A stretch of 64,000 nucleotides of DNA from an uncultured Gallionellaceae bacterium (GTDB lineage Bacteria > Pseudomonadota > Gammaproteobacteria > Burkholderiales > Gallionellaceae). The DNA is taken from positions 62,001 to 126,000 of the forward strand of contig CAINCU010000015.1 in assembly GCA_903847155.1 (NCBI GenBank). The letters are read 5' to 3'. The notes below the pieces were generated by a model. That model saw only the letters and a list, made by a program, of their open reading frames with translations, was not told the DNA's origin and searched no databases. The translations under genes were made by a program, and so were the position numbers. How positions within the stretch are numbered: position 1 is the stretch's first letter; each line of letters starts with the position of its first letter. This document shows, one piece after another, positions 28,144-37,370 of the stretch.

Positions 28144-28875
28144 GTGACGGACAAAATGAGCACGTCTTGGTCTGCTGATCACATTAGGGTCTCGCTCTTC
28201 GGTAGTGAGGCATGGCCTATACCCGTTGAAACTATTTTTTCAGAGGTGGTTGGAGGAGTTCCAGAGTCCACTACAAATAAATCCTCTGTTAACGAGTCTT
28301 CAGCAGTCGGAGTTTGGAATGATCTTCGATTAGAAGTGAAGCGTACTTTTAATCGCATTGATTTTATACTCCAAGTGCCACCCTCGGAGGTCGCTCCCGT
28401 GCCGTTGATTAAAGACGTTCAAACGGTTATTCCCATATTTTCTTCTTTAGTTTCCAAGTGGGCTGCTATACAGGCTCAAGGAGTAGTACGTATTGCTCTA
28501 GGATGTAATGCTTTCCTGTTGTCTAGTAACGTTGCGGATAGCTACTCCAAGCTGCGAGATTTGGTTAAAGTCATTTCGGTGGATGTTGAACGATTCAAAG
28601 AATTTAGGTTTCAGGTTAACCTGCCTATATCGTCAATGGTTTCCAATACAATTACCATTAATAGGCTATCAAACTGGGCATCTATAGTCCTTCGCTCTGG
28701 GTTAATTAGTGCTGAAAATACTCGGTTCTTCGATGAGCAATATTATGTCTCATGTACTCTTGATGTAAACACGGATGGTGGGCGTACAGAGCCAATCACA
28801 AGAGAGAGTATTGAAAAAATATCGAATGAGCTGTCGTCAATCTGCGTGGACATCCTTACTAACGGAATATCATGA
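28144..28875 (+). CDS. Cassette gene A, unrecognised 243-aa protein
   Basis: Not recognised with confidence. A soluble alpha/beta protein without signal or membrane segment. The C-terminal part (VSCTLDVNTDGGRTEP then a helix ISNELSSICVDIL) is faintly like the end of TIGR04255-type proteins found sporadically in accessory loci, but the N-terminus lacks their signature. GTG start at 28144 is chosen for GAGG at 28133-28136; an ATG at 28156 is an alternative. G+C is low (22/60 at 28321-28380, 21/60 at 28561-28620), unlike the flanking housekeeping genes, so it was probably acquired. Its stop overlaps gene B by 4 bp. Confidence 0.8.
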   Translation: MTDKMSTSWSADHIRVSLFGSEAWPIPVETIFSEVVGGVPESTTNKSSVNESSAVGVWNDLRLEVKRTFNRIDFILQVPPSEVAPVPLIKDVQTVIPIFSSLVSKWAAIQAQGVVRIALGCNAFLLSSNVADSYSKLRDLVKVISVDVERFKEFRFQVNLPISSMVSNTITINRLSNWASIVLRSGLISAENTRFFDEQYYVSCTLDVNTDGGRTEPITRESIEKISNELSSICVDILTNGIS

Positions 28876-29519
28876 AATTGAGCCTTGAAGATAAGCCGAA
28901 GGTTGGATTTTTTCAAAAAACAGATGCCTGCTTTTTGGATTTTCTGCAACTGGGTTTGTTGAGCAAAGGAGTGGAGCCTTCAAATATTTCTACGGAAAGT
29001 TCAGTTCCCACTTTCTCTGGTGCCCATTATTACTGTGTCAATCTCGCCGCTCCTCCTTCCTATGAGTGGGTCGCACCATCAAGTGCTACTACGGTGTTTT
29101 CCTCATCAGCAGATTTAATGAGAGCCTTATTGGCTGCGAGTGACGCAGCACTTGAGGTTTCTAGTGAAAACGCAGATTCGGCAGTTCATAGTGCACTTGT
29201 TAGCGTTTATGAGTTAGATCATGCAGGCTTTGGTAGATCAGCAGCGCAAGAGGTAATGCTCTTTGTGGAAAAAAGACTAAAGCGAAATGCGTTGAGTGAA
29301 ACAAATAGACTACTTGAGTTGGCTGATATTTCTCGATTGAGTAGCCGGAGCTTGGTTGGATTGGTTCGATCTACCTCTAGATTGAAAGATCGCTTGCCTG
29401 CTTGGGAAAAAGCCTATTTAAAATCTCGGGAACAGGTGTCCAAGCAAGGGAAGAACCCAGATAAGCTGTTTGTAGGGCTGCCTAAGGTCACATCGAATGC
29501 AACCAAAGCATCCCGATGA
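28872..29519 (+). CDS. Cassette gene B, unrecognised 215-aa protein
   Basis: No family recognised. The ATGA overlap with gene A is strong evidence for co-translation. The N-terminal half (~1-95) is mixed; the rest (~105-215) is mostly helical, with basic patches (EKRLKRN, a charged tail ending SNATKASR). No membrane segment or signal. Base composition is like gene A. The 3' end overlaps the possible first ATG of gene C by 23 bp. Confidence 0.8.
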   Translation: MKLSLEDKPKVGFFQKTDACFLDFLQLGLLSKGVEPSNISTESSVPTFSGAHYYCVNLAAPPSYEWVAPSSATTVFSSSADLMRALLAASDAALEVSSENADSAVHSALVSVYELDHAGFGRSAAQEVMLFVEKRLKRNALSETNRLLELADISRLSSRSLVGLVRSTSRLKDRLPAWEKAYLKSREQVSKQGKNPDKLFVGLPKVTSNATKASR

Positions 29520-30183
29520 AATGCCTCAAGCAATGGCAGAGTCCATTGCGCTAGCGATTGTAGGTTCTGCCGTAACTCACGATACTCGACAAAAGCACGT
29601 TGCTCTGGCGTATAAGGCCGACAACTCCAAAGTGATGCTTTTGCATCTTGGATGGAATCATTTGTTATATCACCAAGAATGGCCAGGGATGTACCAATGG
29701 CTAGAGGTGCGTGGACTTGACCGTGAGTTGCAAGAAACCTTTGCGGATTGGGCTGTGTTGGTGGCGAATGCTTCTCCGGGAACACCGATTCCTTACAGTA
29801 TCATTTTCTATCCAGGACAGAATTTTGATGTTGACGGACATTTCATAAATCAAAACGATGGCAGTGGGCTGACTTGTGCCACGTTCTTGCTGGCATTGTT
29901 CAGTGACTATAACTTGCCATTGGTAGATATCGACAGCTGGCCAGAATCCAGGAGCGGCGATCTAACATGGGTGAGAAAAATTCTTAAGATGTTGAGAAAG
30001 GAAGTTCGCCTCAACAGGCTCCCTGCATGGGGGTGGATTGAGCAGGCCAAACGTAGGCACAAACTCAAGCGTTTCCGCCCTGAAGAGGTTTTTGTCACTG
30101 CTGCCATGTACTCGGGCGAACCCCTGAAGTTTTCAGATGTGGAAAGTGCTGGATGCAGAGTAAAAGCTTTAATTCCCGCCTAA
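29497..30183 (+). CDS. Cassette gene C, possible papain-like fold (228 aa)
   Basis: No named family assigned. Key feature is GSGLTCATFLLALF around residues 127-140, whose Cys resembles the nucleophile position of permuted papain-like (NlpC/P60, LRAT-type) folds, with an earlier His pair in LHLGWNHLLYHQ (about 49-60). A cysteine hydrolase is therefore an inference, not a finding. Basic helix-rich C-terminus (RKEVRLNR, EQAKRRHKLKRF). ATG 29497 or 29521 (right after the gene B stop) could be used. The end of the tight A-B-C cassette. Confidence 0.8.
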   Translation: MQPKHPDEMPQAMAESIALAIVGSAVTHDTRQKHVALAYKADNSKVMLLHLGWNHLLYHQEWPGMYQWLEVRGLDRELQETFADWAVLVANASPGTPIPYSIIFYPGQNFDVDGHFINQNDGSGLTCATFLLALFSDYNLPLVDIDSWPESRSGDLTWVRKILKMLRKEVRLNRLPAWGWIEQAKRRHKLKRFRPEEVFVTAAMYSGEPLKFSDVESAGCRVKALIPA

Positions 30184-30633
30184 CTGATTAGGAATTATTG
30201 ACCATTTTTCGTTTTTGTAACTCTATCAGTCATACGCGCTACGCAGAGCTTCCAGTATGTCCCGAATCTGTTCCTTGGGGAATGACTGCTTTCAGGCAAT
30301 GAATTCGTGTAGATATATGACCACCTTGGGTTAGGACTCGACCTTTGATCACCATCAAAATACTGTCTGGCAACGACCGTTTTTCTGAAGGAAGCGGACA
30401 TCCCCTAGCCCTGCACTGACAATCATTTCAGCAACCGCCGATGACTCCCTTGGCCGAACTCCTGCCGTTGCGACATAGGTTCTTTATCGGCCAGAGCGGA
30501 CTGCGGCATTCAAAATTGCTTCCCGTCAGGGGTACAGCTCCGCGCATTTCACAGGTGCTCGCGATACAAATAATCTATGTTGCAAACGACCCACAAGGTA
30601 TATATTCAACCTCTATTTGAAAGAGAGCCGATC
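30184..30633. other. Gap after accessory cassette without gene
   Basis: No open frame with credible features. The sequence is less A+T-rich than the cassette and includes a stretch (about 30355-30470, ACGACCGTTTTTCTGAAGGA and following) that recalls noncoding relic sequence commonly found near mobile boundaries. That link is from memory only. Confidence 0.5.
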
Positions 30634-30786
30634 ATGAAAAATCTGCTGCTAAAATTCAAATCAAAAGACTCTCTTTATGGGGTGACGAGAGAAACCCTAA
30701 AGGCGCTGGCTGACAAGATGGATGTAAGTGAAACGATGGTGGTACATCTTGCTCTCTCCCGTTTTGCAAAAGTCTGCCAAAGTTAA
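30634..30786 (+). CDS. Small ribbon-helix-helix/antitoxin-like protein (50 aa, perhaps truncated)
   Basis: A 50-residue protein MKNLLLKFKSKDSLYGVTRE then TLKALADKMDVSETMVVHLA. The strand-helix-helix arrangement and SETMVVHLALSRFAK resemble short RHH DNA-binding or antitoxin proteins that are usually about 70-75 residues, so this copy may be missing its C-terminal part. GAGAG at 30622-30626 supports ATG 30634 over the earlier frame start. No toxin gene is next to it. Confidence 0.5.
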   Translation: MKNLLLKFKSKDSLYGVTRETLKALADKMDVSETMVVHLALSRFAKVCQS

Positions 30787-31181
30787 AAAATGCATTTCTT
30801 GAAATGATTCCTGCACGCTACACCAACAGTTTTCCAGTAAGTCGTCAGCGTCCGCACCGATAACCGGTCACTTGCAATTATCTGGCCGATCAGTAAATCA
30901 GGGGACATTATGTCTGAGATATATTCAGAAGCTGCCGAAGCGCGGCTGGATTGGCCTGGATGCGCATGTCGTTGGATTAGTTGATCATGATTACCGGAAT
31001 ACGCAGATAACAGGAAAAGAACTTTTGGGAAACAAATATCAAAGTTTTACACTTTTCTTTTCAGGCATTTTTTCCCAAGAAAAGTCTGGGGGAAATTTGT
31101 CAACTTCAGCCAAAGAAGTTGCTGCTTTAACTTTACAGAATTATCCCCAACAACAAGAACATCAACTCATTGTCTATATGT
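30787..31181. other. Intergenic region before ssb terminator
   Basis: A plus-strand frame (30872-31183) has no ribosome site and no protein-like character, so no gene is called. AGTAAATCAGGGGACA at about 30890-30905 resembles the lead-in of REP-associated transposase relics, but no transposase remains. Confidence 0.5.
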
Positions 31182-31186
31182 AAAAA

Positions 31187-31208
31187 AACGACTGCCGAAG
31201 CAGTCGTT
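31187..31208 (-). terminator. Rho-independent terminator for ssb
   Basis: Stem AACGACTGC (31187-31195) and GCAGTCGTT (31200-31208) with a CGAA loop on the plus strand (TTCG on the minus strand). On the minus strand it is followed by a T-run (A's at 31182-31188 on plus). It is 28 bp after the ssb stop. Confidence 0.85.
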
Positions 31209-31235
31209 TTCTTTACAGTTCAAATATATTCCCAG

Positions 31236-31703
31236 TCAGAAAGGAATATCGTCGTCGAAATTATCGAAGTTGCTCTTGGCTGCGGGAGCGGATGGCTTGG
31301 AAGCCGGAGCGCTACGAGCCGGAGTTGGTGCAGATTGATCTTCAACCACCTCAAAGCTACCTCCACTACCACCAGACTTACTGCCCAGCATTTTCATTTC
31401 ATTGACAATAATCTCGGTGGTGTATCGATCCTTGCCCTCTTTGTCCTGCCACTTGCGTGTCTGGATGCGGCCTTCAACGTAAATTAACGAACCCTTTTTT
31501 AGATACTCTCCGGCAATCTCTGCTAGGCGGCGATACATCACCAAATTATGCCATTCGGTGCGTTCCTGCTTTTCACCACTCTTGTCTTTATAGTTTTCCG
31601 AAGTAGCCAAGGAAACATTGGTCACCGCTTCACCGTTGGTCATGTAACGGGTCTCAGGGTCTTTGCCCAAACGCCCGATCAGAATTGCCTTGTTCACTGT
31701 CAT
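31236..31703 (-). CDS. ssb: Single-stranded DNA-binding protein
   Basis: A 155-residue protein with an OB-fold (~1-108): [39 protein letters not shown] and [13 protein letters not shown] are canonical. The linker is rich in Ser/Ala/Pro, and the C-terminal tail ends DDDIPF, the acidic hook that recruits repair and replication partners. Linked to a downstream terminator and preceded by the MFS gene on the same strand. Confidence 0.97.
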   Translation of the reverse strand: MTVNKAILIGRLGKDPETRYMTNGEAVTNVSLATSENYKDKSGEKQERTEWHNLVMYRRLAEIAGEYLKKGSLIYVEGRIQTRKWQDKEGKDRYTTEIIVNEMKMLGSKSGGSGGSFEVVEDQSAPTPARSAPASKPSAPAAKSNFDNFDDDIPF

Positions 31704-31704
31704 C

Positions 31705-33081
31705 TCACACCCCTTTCACTAATTGTTCAACTGCAGCTTCATCGAACCCGCTTATCTCTACTTTAAGCAAAGCGATCTGTTCGTTGGCCACCACCAGCAC
31801 TTCGCTGACCCCGCGCAATTGTGCCAGAGCCTGTTGCATCTTGCGCGCTGCGTCTTCGCCCAATTCAGTCAGATGATAAATTTTGGTTACCAACGGTCGC
31901 GGCGGGCGCATGGTAGAAGCCACCACCAACCATAGCAACAGCATACCTACAGCAAAGTACAGCACAGCATTGCCGCCATAGAGCTGCATCAACAGGCCGC
32001 CCATAGCCGAGCCGAAGAACGCTCCAAGGAATTGCACGCTGCTGAACACGCCCATCGCTGTGCCCTTGGCGGCCAGCGGCGCAATCTTGCTGACGATGGA
32101 AGGTTGTGTGGCTTCCAGCACGTTGAAAGCAGTGAAGAACAGTAGCAACGAAATCGCCACGCCCAGAATACTATTTTCCAAAAACAGGATGGCGATTTGC
32201 GACACCACTGCCAAGGCAATCGCCAGCATGAACACCTGTTTCATCTTGGCTTTTTTCTCCGCGATGATGATGGGCGGCACCATGAGTCCGAAAGCGATGA
32301 GCATCACCGGCAGATAGACCTGCCACTGGTGCTGCGCATCCAGCCCGTCTGCTCGCAGGATGAACGGCACCCGCATAAACACTGACATCAAGATCGCATG
32401 TAGTGAGAACACGCCAAAGTCCATACGCAACAAATCTTTGTTGCGCAACACCTCGGCTAGCTTGCTGGTATTGGCTTCGGTATCGGAATGAAAATGCGTG
32501 ATCGCAGGATTGGGGATGTACCACAGCACCACCGCGATGCAGGCAAAGGCCAGCACACCGATCAACTCGAAGATGCCGGACATGCCTATGTAGTGATACA
32601 GCAACGGCGACAGCACCATGGAAATCGAAAACGTAATGCCGATGGTGATACCGATCATCGCCATCGCCTTGGTACGATGCTCTTCGCGCGTGAGGTCGGC
32701 AGTCAGCGCCATCACCGCCGCATTGATCGCACCCGCTCCCTGAATAACCCGCCCGGCGATGATCCAATAAATGTTATCCGCCGAAGCCGCGACAAAACTG
32801 CCCGCCGCGAACAACAACAAGCCGACTATGATTACCGGCTTGCGCCCGTAACGGTCGGACATCCACCCCGCCGGAATCTGCAAGATGGACTGCGTCAGCC
32901 CATACGCACCGAGTGCAATACCGATCATAAAATGACTCTGCCCGCCCGGCAGCGTCTCGGCAAACAGCGCGAAGATCGGCAGGATAATGAACAAACCCAA
33001 CATGCGCAGCCCATAGATGCCCGCCAAGCCAATACTGGCGCGGCGCTCGATGGGGGTCATTGCAGATGGAAAAACGGACAT
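31705..33081 (-). CDS. MFS transporter (YajR-like, C-terminal soluble domain)
   Basis: A 12-helix major-facilitator protein of about 458 residues from ATG 33081. The loop motif A is [13 protein letters not shown] and the second-half equivalent is present. After helix 12 a soluble stretch of about 75 residues ([17 protein letters not shown] and following) fits the ferredoxin-like YAM domain of YajR. The substrate is unknown. Start is uncertain: family starts resemble MTPIERRAS (33060), and frames reach back to 33132. Directly upstream of ssb with only 1 bp between them, so co-transcribed. Confidence 0.9.
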   Translation of the reverse strand: MSVFPSAMTPIERRASIGLAGIYGLRMLGLFIILPIFALFAETLPGGQSHFMIGIALGAYGLTQSILQIPAGWMSDRYGRKPVIIVGLLLFAAGSFVAASADNIYWIIAGRVIQGAGAINAAVMALTADLTREEHRTKAMAMIGITIGITFSISMVLSPLLYHYIGMSGIFELIGVLAFACIAVVLWYIPNPAITHFHSDTEANTSKLAEVLRNKDLLRMDFGVFSLHAILMSVFMRVPFILRADGLDAQHQWQVYLPVMLIAFGLMVPPIIIAEKKAKMKQVFMLAIALAVVSQIAILFLENSILGVAISLLLFFTAFNVLEATQPSIVSKIAPLAAKGTAMGVFSSVQFLGAFFGSAMGGLLMQLYGGNAVLYFAVGMLLLWLVVASTMRPPRPLVTKIYHLTELGEDAARKMQQALAQLRGVSEVLVVANEQIALLKVEISGFDEAAVEQLVKGV

Positions 33082-33231
33082 GAGGTGATGAATGGAATTT
33101 TTGGAGACGCGCATATTAACAGGTCTGGCCATTCATCAAACATCTGACCTGCCCCAACAACATTCTTGTTTGGTCACGGATTCTACTGATTGCCCTCGAC
33201 CTTCCGATAATTTCATTCTTAACATTCACGA

Positions 33232-33280
33232 AGTTAATAATCCAACAGTCTAAAAAAGTTAATAATCAAAAGGTCTAAAA
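33232..33280 (+). repeat. 25-bp direct repeat upstream of the GpsA-like gene
   Basis: AGTTAATAATCcAAcAGTCTAAAA at 33232 recurs with three changes at 33257, giving two tandem units with a 25-bp period. It lies 34 bp before the GpsA-like start, so it may be a regulatory site. Confidence 0.75.
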
Positions 33281-33313
33281 TAGTGTTCGTCCCAATTGGG
33301 TGAGGTACAAAAT

Positions 33314-34219
33314 ATGAAACAACGCGTACTGATTTTAGGTCACGGCAAGATGGGGCATGCCATGGAATGCCTGGTGTCCAGTCAGCATGACGTGCGCATC
33401 TGGTGCATGGAAGATCCGGGTGCTGCGCCGCTGGAGGACAAGGTTGTCTGGGCGCAGGTGATTTTTTTCTGCCTGCCGGTGAATCCGCATTATGAGGTCG
33501 TCAGCCGCATCGCGCCTTATCTGGCGCAAGGCAGTTTGTGCCTGACCATCGCCAAGGGGCTGGATGAATCAGGGCGGACGGCGGCTCAGGTGTATGACAG
33601 CGTGCTCACGGGCGGACATCACTACGGGGTGATCTACGGGCCGATGATCTCTGAGGAAATCAGGACGGGGCGATATGCTTTTGCCGATGTGGTGTTGTCC
33701 GACACGGCGGATTTTCAGGTGATATTCGATCTATTCCTCGGTACTAAGCTGATCTGCAAACAGGCATCGGATATGCACGGTAGGAGTTGGTCGGTTATCC
33801 TGAAGAACGTGTACGCCATCATGTTCGGCGTAGCGGATGAATTGAAACTTGGCAACAATATGCGCGGGCATCTGATGGTGACAGCCATCTCGGAGTTGTC
33901 CGGCATCGTGCAGTCGTTCGGCGGACAGGCGCATACGCCTTACAGCTACGCCGGACTGGGAGATTTGCTGACGACGGCGACCAGCGAGGATTCGCATCAC
34001 CATGCACTCGGACGGCAACTTGTACGTGGCGAGTGGTTAAATATTTCCGGCGAAGGTGTGCACACTTTACAAATGGTGGTAAAACATCGCTTGTTTGACT
34101 GGCGCGCTTACCCTTTATTTACGCTGGCTCACGACATCGTCACTGCGCCGCAGGCGCTGCATGAGCATGTCGATGATTATCTGAAGCAGCTGCGAGAAAT
34201 GGAAAGTTGCGCAATTTGA
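33314..34219 (+). CDS. GpsA-like NAD(P)-dependent dehydrogenase (divergent)
   Basis: A 301-residue protein with the two-domain plan of glycerol-3-phosphate dehydrogenase. Rossmann motif GHGKMG at 9-14, GPMISEE at 109-115, catalytic Lys164 in ILKNVYAIMFG, and AGLGDLLTT at 213-221 are recognisable. The canonical SRN that binds the substrate phosphate is here SHH (227-229). So the natural substrate may not be glycerol 3-phosphate. Start at 33314 is used; the frame reaches back to 33296. A true gpsA is not seen in this window. Confidence 0.85.
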   Translation: MKQRVLILGHGKMGHAMECLVSSQHDVRIWCMEDPGAAPLEDKVVWAQVIFFCLPVNPHYEVVSRIAPYLAQGSLCLTIAKGLDESGRTAAQVYDSVLTGGHHYGVIYGPMISEEIRTGRYAFADVVLSDTADFQVIFDLFLGTKLICKQASDMHGRSWSVILKNVYAIMFGVADELKLGNNMRGHLMVTAISELSGIVQSFGGQAHTPYSYAGLGDLLTTATSEDSHHHALGRQLVRGEWLNISGEGVHTLQMVVKHRLFDWRAYPLFTLAHDIVTAPQALHEHVDDYLKQLREMESCAI

Positions 34220-34457
34220 AAAAGCATTGAGCTTGCCGTATTCCATACGTGGATATGCCGATGGCGCTTGAAGCTTGACTATCTGGTCGCGTAGAATGCC
34301 CCCGACAACAACAGGTGCATTTGCAATTCAGCAAATTAGGTTGTGTCAATGCAATAGCAGGTATTTCTTGCGATGGTATTGCCATAAAAACGGTAGGATA
34401 GTTTTTTAGGGTTGTTCTTTGGTTTCTTTTTAGCAGGATAAGTGAGGGAGAGGCACG

Positions 34458-37253
34458 ATGACTAGCAGCAAGCAGTTCATTTACGAATTTGAAAAAGGTG
34501 ATGGCAAGAACAAGATGTTGCTCGGCGGCAAGGGCGCAAATCTGTGCGAGATGACGCAGATCGGCTTGAATGTCCCGCCCGGTTTCACTATCACCACTGA
34601 TGCCTGCAATGCTTATCTGGAAAAGAATCAACTTCCCGTTGGCTTGATGGATTCCATCAAGACTCACATGCAGGCGCTGGAAAAGAAAACCGGCAAGGGG
34701 TTCGGTAGCGGCGACAATCCGTTGTTGGTATCGGTGCGTTCCGGTTCTTCCATGTCCATGCCAGGCATGATGGACACCATTCTCAATCTCGGCCTCAATG
34801 AAACTTCGCTGAAGGGCTTGATCAAGCAAACCGGCAACGAGCGTTTTGCATACGACACCTATCGCCGATTTATCCAGTTGTTCGGCAAGATCGCACTCGA
34901 CATCAGCGACGAACATTTCGACGAACGCATGTCTGCGATCAAACGCAAATATGGTGCGCCGCAGGATTTGGATCTCAGCGTCGATCACCTCAAAGAACTG
35001 GCAAAAGAGTTCCTCGCCATTGTGGAACGCCATTGCGGCAAACCTTTCCCGCAAGACCCCTATGAGCAATTGGAAATTGCAGTGGGTGCGGTGTTCGGTT
35101 CATGGATGGGCAAACGTGCGGTGGATTACCGCAGACAATTCAAAATCACCAAGGATCAGGCCAACGGCACCGCAGTGAATATCTGTACCATGGTGTTCGG
35201 CAACATGGGCAATGATTCCGGCACGGGAGTTGGATTCACGCGCAACCCCGGCACCGGCGAGAACCTGATCTACGGCGAATATCTGGTGAATGCACAAGGC
35301 GAGGATGTGGTGGCAGGTATCCGCACACCAAAGGCCATCGCCGAAATGGAAAAAGAAATGCCGGAGATTTTTCGCCAGTTGATAACGCTGCATAATCGGC
35401 TGGAATCGCATTATCACGAAGTGCAGGATTTCGAGTTCACCATCGAAAAAGGCGTGCTGTATTGTCTGCAAACACGTAACGGCAAAATGAATGCGCGCGG
35501 CATGGTACGCACGTCGGTGGAATTATTCAACGAAGGTCTGATTACCAAAGAGCGCGCTTTGTTGCGTATTGAACCGGCGATTCTAGAGCAATTGCTCGTG
35601 CCGCAATTGGCACCGAACTTCCACGGCAAATCATTGGCGCAAGGCCTTCCCGCTTCGCCCGGTGCAGCATCCGGCAAGATCGTATTCGATGCCGATACCG
35701 CCGAAACACGCGGTCGCGCCGGTGAAAAAATCATTCTGGTGCGCGAAGAAACCAAGCCGGAAGACATCCACGGCTTCTTCCAGGCACAGGGTATTTTGAC
35801 CAGCCGTGGCGGTAAGACTTCCCACGCTGCCGTGGTGGCGCGTGGCATGGGCAAACCGTGCGTTTCGGGTTGCGAGCAGATCGTCATCAACGATGTACTG
35901 CGCAGTGCGCAGATCGGCGACACTACTTTGCATGAAGGCGACATCATCACCATCGACGGAGGCACCGGCCATGTTTATGCGGGTGAAGTGCCGACGGTGG
36001 AAGCAGAATTTTCCGAGGAGATGGATACACTGCTGGATTGGGCGGATGAAATTTCCAGACTCAAGGTGATGGCGAATGCCGACACACCTATTGATGCCGC
36101 GCGTGCGCGCGAATTCGGCGCAATGGGCATCGGCCTGTGCCGCACCGAACGCATGTTCAACAGTACCGACCGCTTGCCCATCGTGCAGGAAATGATCCTT
36201 GCCGAAACACAGGAAGAACGCCAGTCCGCACTGGATCGCCTGTTGCCGATACAGCGTGCCGACTTCAAGGGAATTTTCAAAGCGATGAAGGGCTTGCCCG
36301 TCACCGTGCGTCTGCTCGATCCGCCAATGCATGAATTCCTGCCGACCGCCGCACAACTCGAATTGGAAATCGCTCACCTGCATCAATTGCGCGACACCAT
36401 CAAAGGTCTTGAAGAGTTGCCTGAAACACTCAAGATGCTCAACCCCAAGCTCTATCAGCAATACGCCGATGGCCTGACCAAGCTCATGGGCGGTTTGGGG
36501 GATTTCAAGGAATCGCATCTGGAAGAAGATGTCATCAGCAAGAAGGAAGTCGTGCTGAAAAAAGTCAGGGCGCTGGCCGAAGTCAATCCCATGCTCGGTC
36601 ACCGTGGCGTGCGTCTCGGCATCACCTATCCCGAAATCTATTCGATGCAAATCCGTGCGGTACTCGAAGCCGCCGCACTGTGCGCCAAGGAAGGTATCGA
36701 AATCTACCCCGAGATCATGGTGCCGCAAGTGGCCACGGTGGAAGAGCTCAAACGCATCCACAGCTACGTGCAACGCATCCATGCAGAAGTGATTGCGACC
36801 CACGGCATGGACGTGCAATTCAAATTCGGCTCGATGCTGGAAGTGGTACGTGCCTGTATGCGCGCCGGACGCATGGCGGAGACTGCCGAATTTTTCTCAT
36901 TCGGCACCAATGACCTGACGCAGGCCACCTTTTCATTCAGCCGCGAAGATGCGGAAAACAAATTCCTGCCTGCTTATACCGAGACCGGTATTCTGGAAGA
37001 TAACCCGTTCGAAGTGCTGGACATCAAGGGCGTGGGACAATTAATGAAGATGGCCGTCGCCAAAGGCCGCGAAACCAATCCCGACCTAAAAGTCGGCATC
37101 TGCGGCGAACACGGCGGGCACCCAGGCTCCATCCGTTTCTGCCACCACGTCGGTCTCAACTACGTCTCCTGCTCCGGACCGCGCGTGCCCATCGCACGTC
37201 TGGCGGCAGCACAGGCCAAGTTACTTGAAGCGGAATATCGGGAACCGGTCTAA
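34458..37253 (+). CDS. ppdK: Pyruvate, phosphate dikinase
   Basis: A 931-residue enzyme interconverting pyruvate, ATP and Pi with PEP, AMP and PPi. The phospho-His centre is in LTSRGGKTSHAAVVARG, and the C-terminal active-site Cys is in KVGICGEHGGHPG. A ribosome site GGGAGAGG precedes the ATG. The gene ends in a strong terminator. It is convergent with pycB and pycA, making a compact PEP-pyruvate-oxaloacetate node (inference from position and chemistry). Confidence 0.97.
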   Translation: MTSSKQFIYEFEKGDGKNKMLLGGKGANLCEMTQIGLNVPPGFTITTDACNAYLEKNQLPVGLMDSIKTHMQALEKKTGKGFGSGDNPLLVSVRSGSSMSMPGMMDTILNLGLNETSLKGLIKQTGNERFAYDTYRRFIQLFGKIALDISDEHFDERMSAIKRKYGAPQDLDLSVDHLKELAKEFLAIVERHCGKPFPQDPYEQLEIAVGAVFGSWMGKRAVDYRRQFKITKDQANGTAVNICTMVFGNMGNDSGTGVGFTRNPGTGENLIYGEYLVNAQGEDVVAGIRTPKAIAEMEKEMPEIFRQLITLHNRLESHYHEVQDFEFTIEKGVLYCLQTRNGKMNARGMVRTSVELFNEGLITKERALLRIEPAILEQLLVPQLAPNFHGKSLAQGLPASPGAASGKIVFDADTAETRGRAGEKIILVREETKPEDIHGFFQAQGILTSRGGKTSHAAVVARGMGKPCVSGCEQIVINDVLRSAQIGDTTLHEGDIITIDGGTGHVYAGEVPTVEAEFSEEMDTLLDWADEISRLKVMANADTPIDAARAREFGAMGIGLCRTERMFNSTDRLPIVQEMILAETQEERQSALDRLLPIQRADFKGIFKAMKGLPVTVRLLDPPMHEFLPTAAQLELEIAHLHQLRDTIKGLEELPETLKMLNPKLYQQYADGLTKLMGGLGDFKESHLEEDVISKKEVVLKKVRALAEVNPMLGHRGVRLGITYPEIYSMQIRAVLEAAALCAKEGIEIYPEIMVPQVATVEELKRIHSYVQRIHAEVIATHGMDVQFKFGSMLEVVRACMRAGRMAETAEFFSFGTNDLTQATFSFSREDAENKFLPAYTETGILEDNPFEVLDIKGVGQLMKMAVAKGRETNPDLKVGICGEHGGHPGSIRFCHHVGLNYVSCSGPRVPIARLAAAQAKLLEAEYREPV

Positions 37254-37278
37254 TCTGATTTTGCGGTAGAAATAAAAT

Positions 37279-37309
37279 GAGGGGTGCGGAAACGCACCCC
37301 TCTTTTTTT
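37279..37309 (+). terminator. Rho-independent terminator after ppdK
   Basis: Stem GAGGGGTGCG (37279-37288) and CGCACCCCTC (37293-37302), GAAA loop, then seven T's. 25 bp after the ppdK stop. Confidence 0.95.
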
Positions 37310-37370
37310 ATGTATCGCCTATTCGACATCACTACCTGCTGCCGCAGGCGAAAAAAGGCAGTGTTTTAAA

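Noticed and set aside
30872-31183. 103-codon plus frame before ssb
   Set aside because: No ribosome site; runs to the ssb terminator; no protein-like features.
35631-36818. 395-codon minus frame opposite ppdK
   Set aside because: Shadow of ppdK; protein is His/Phe-rich without recognisable features.
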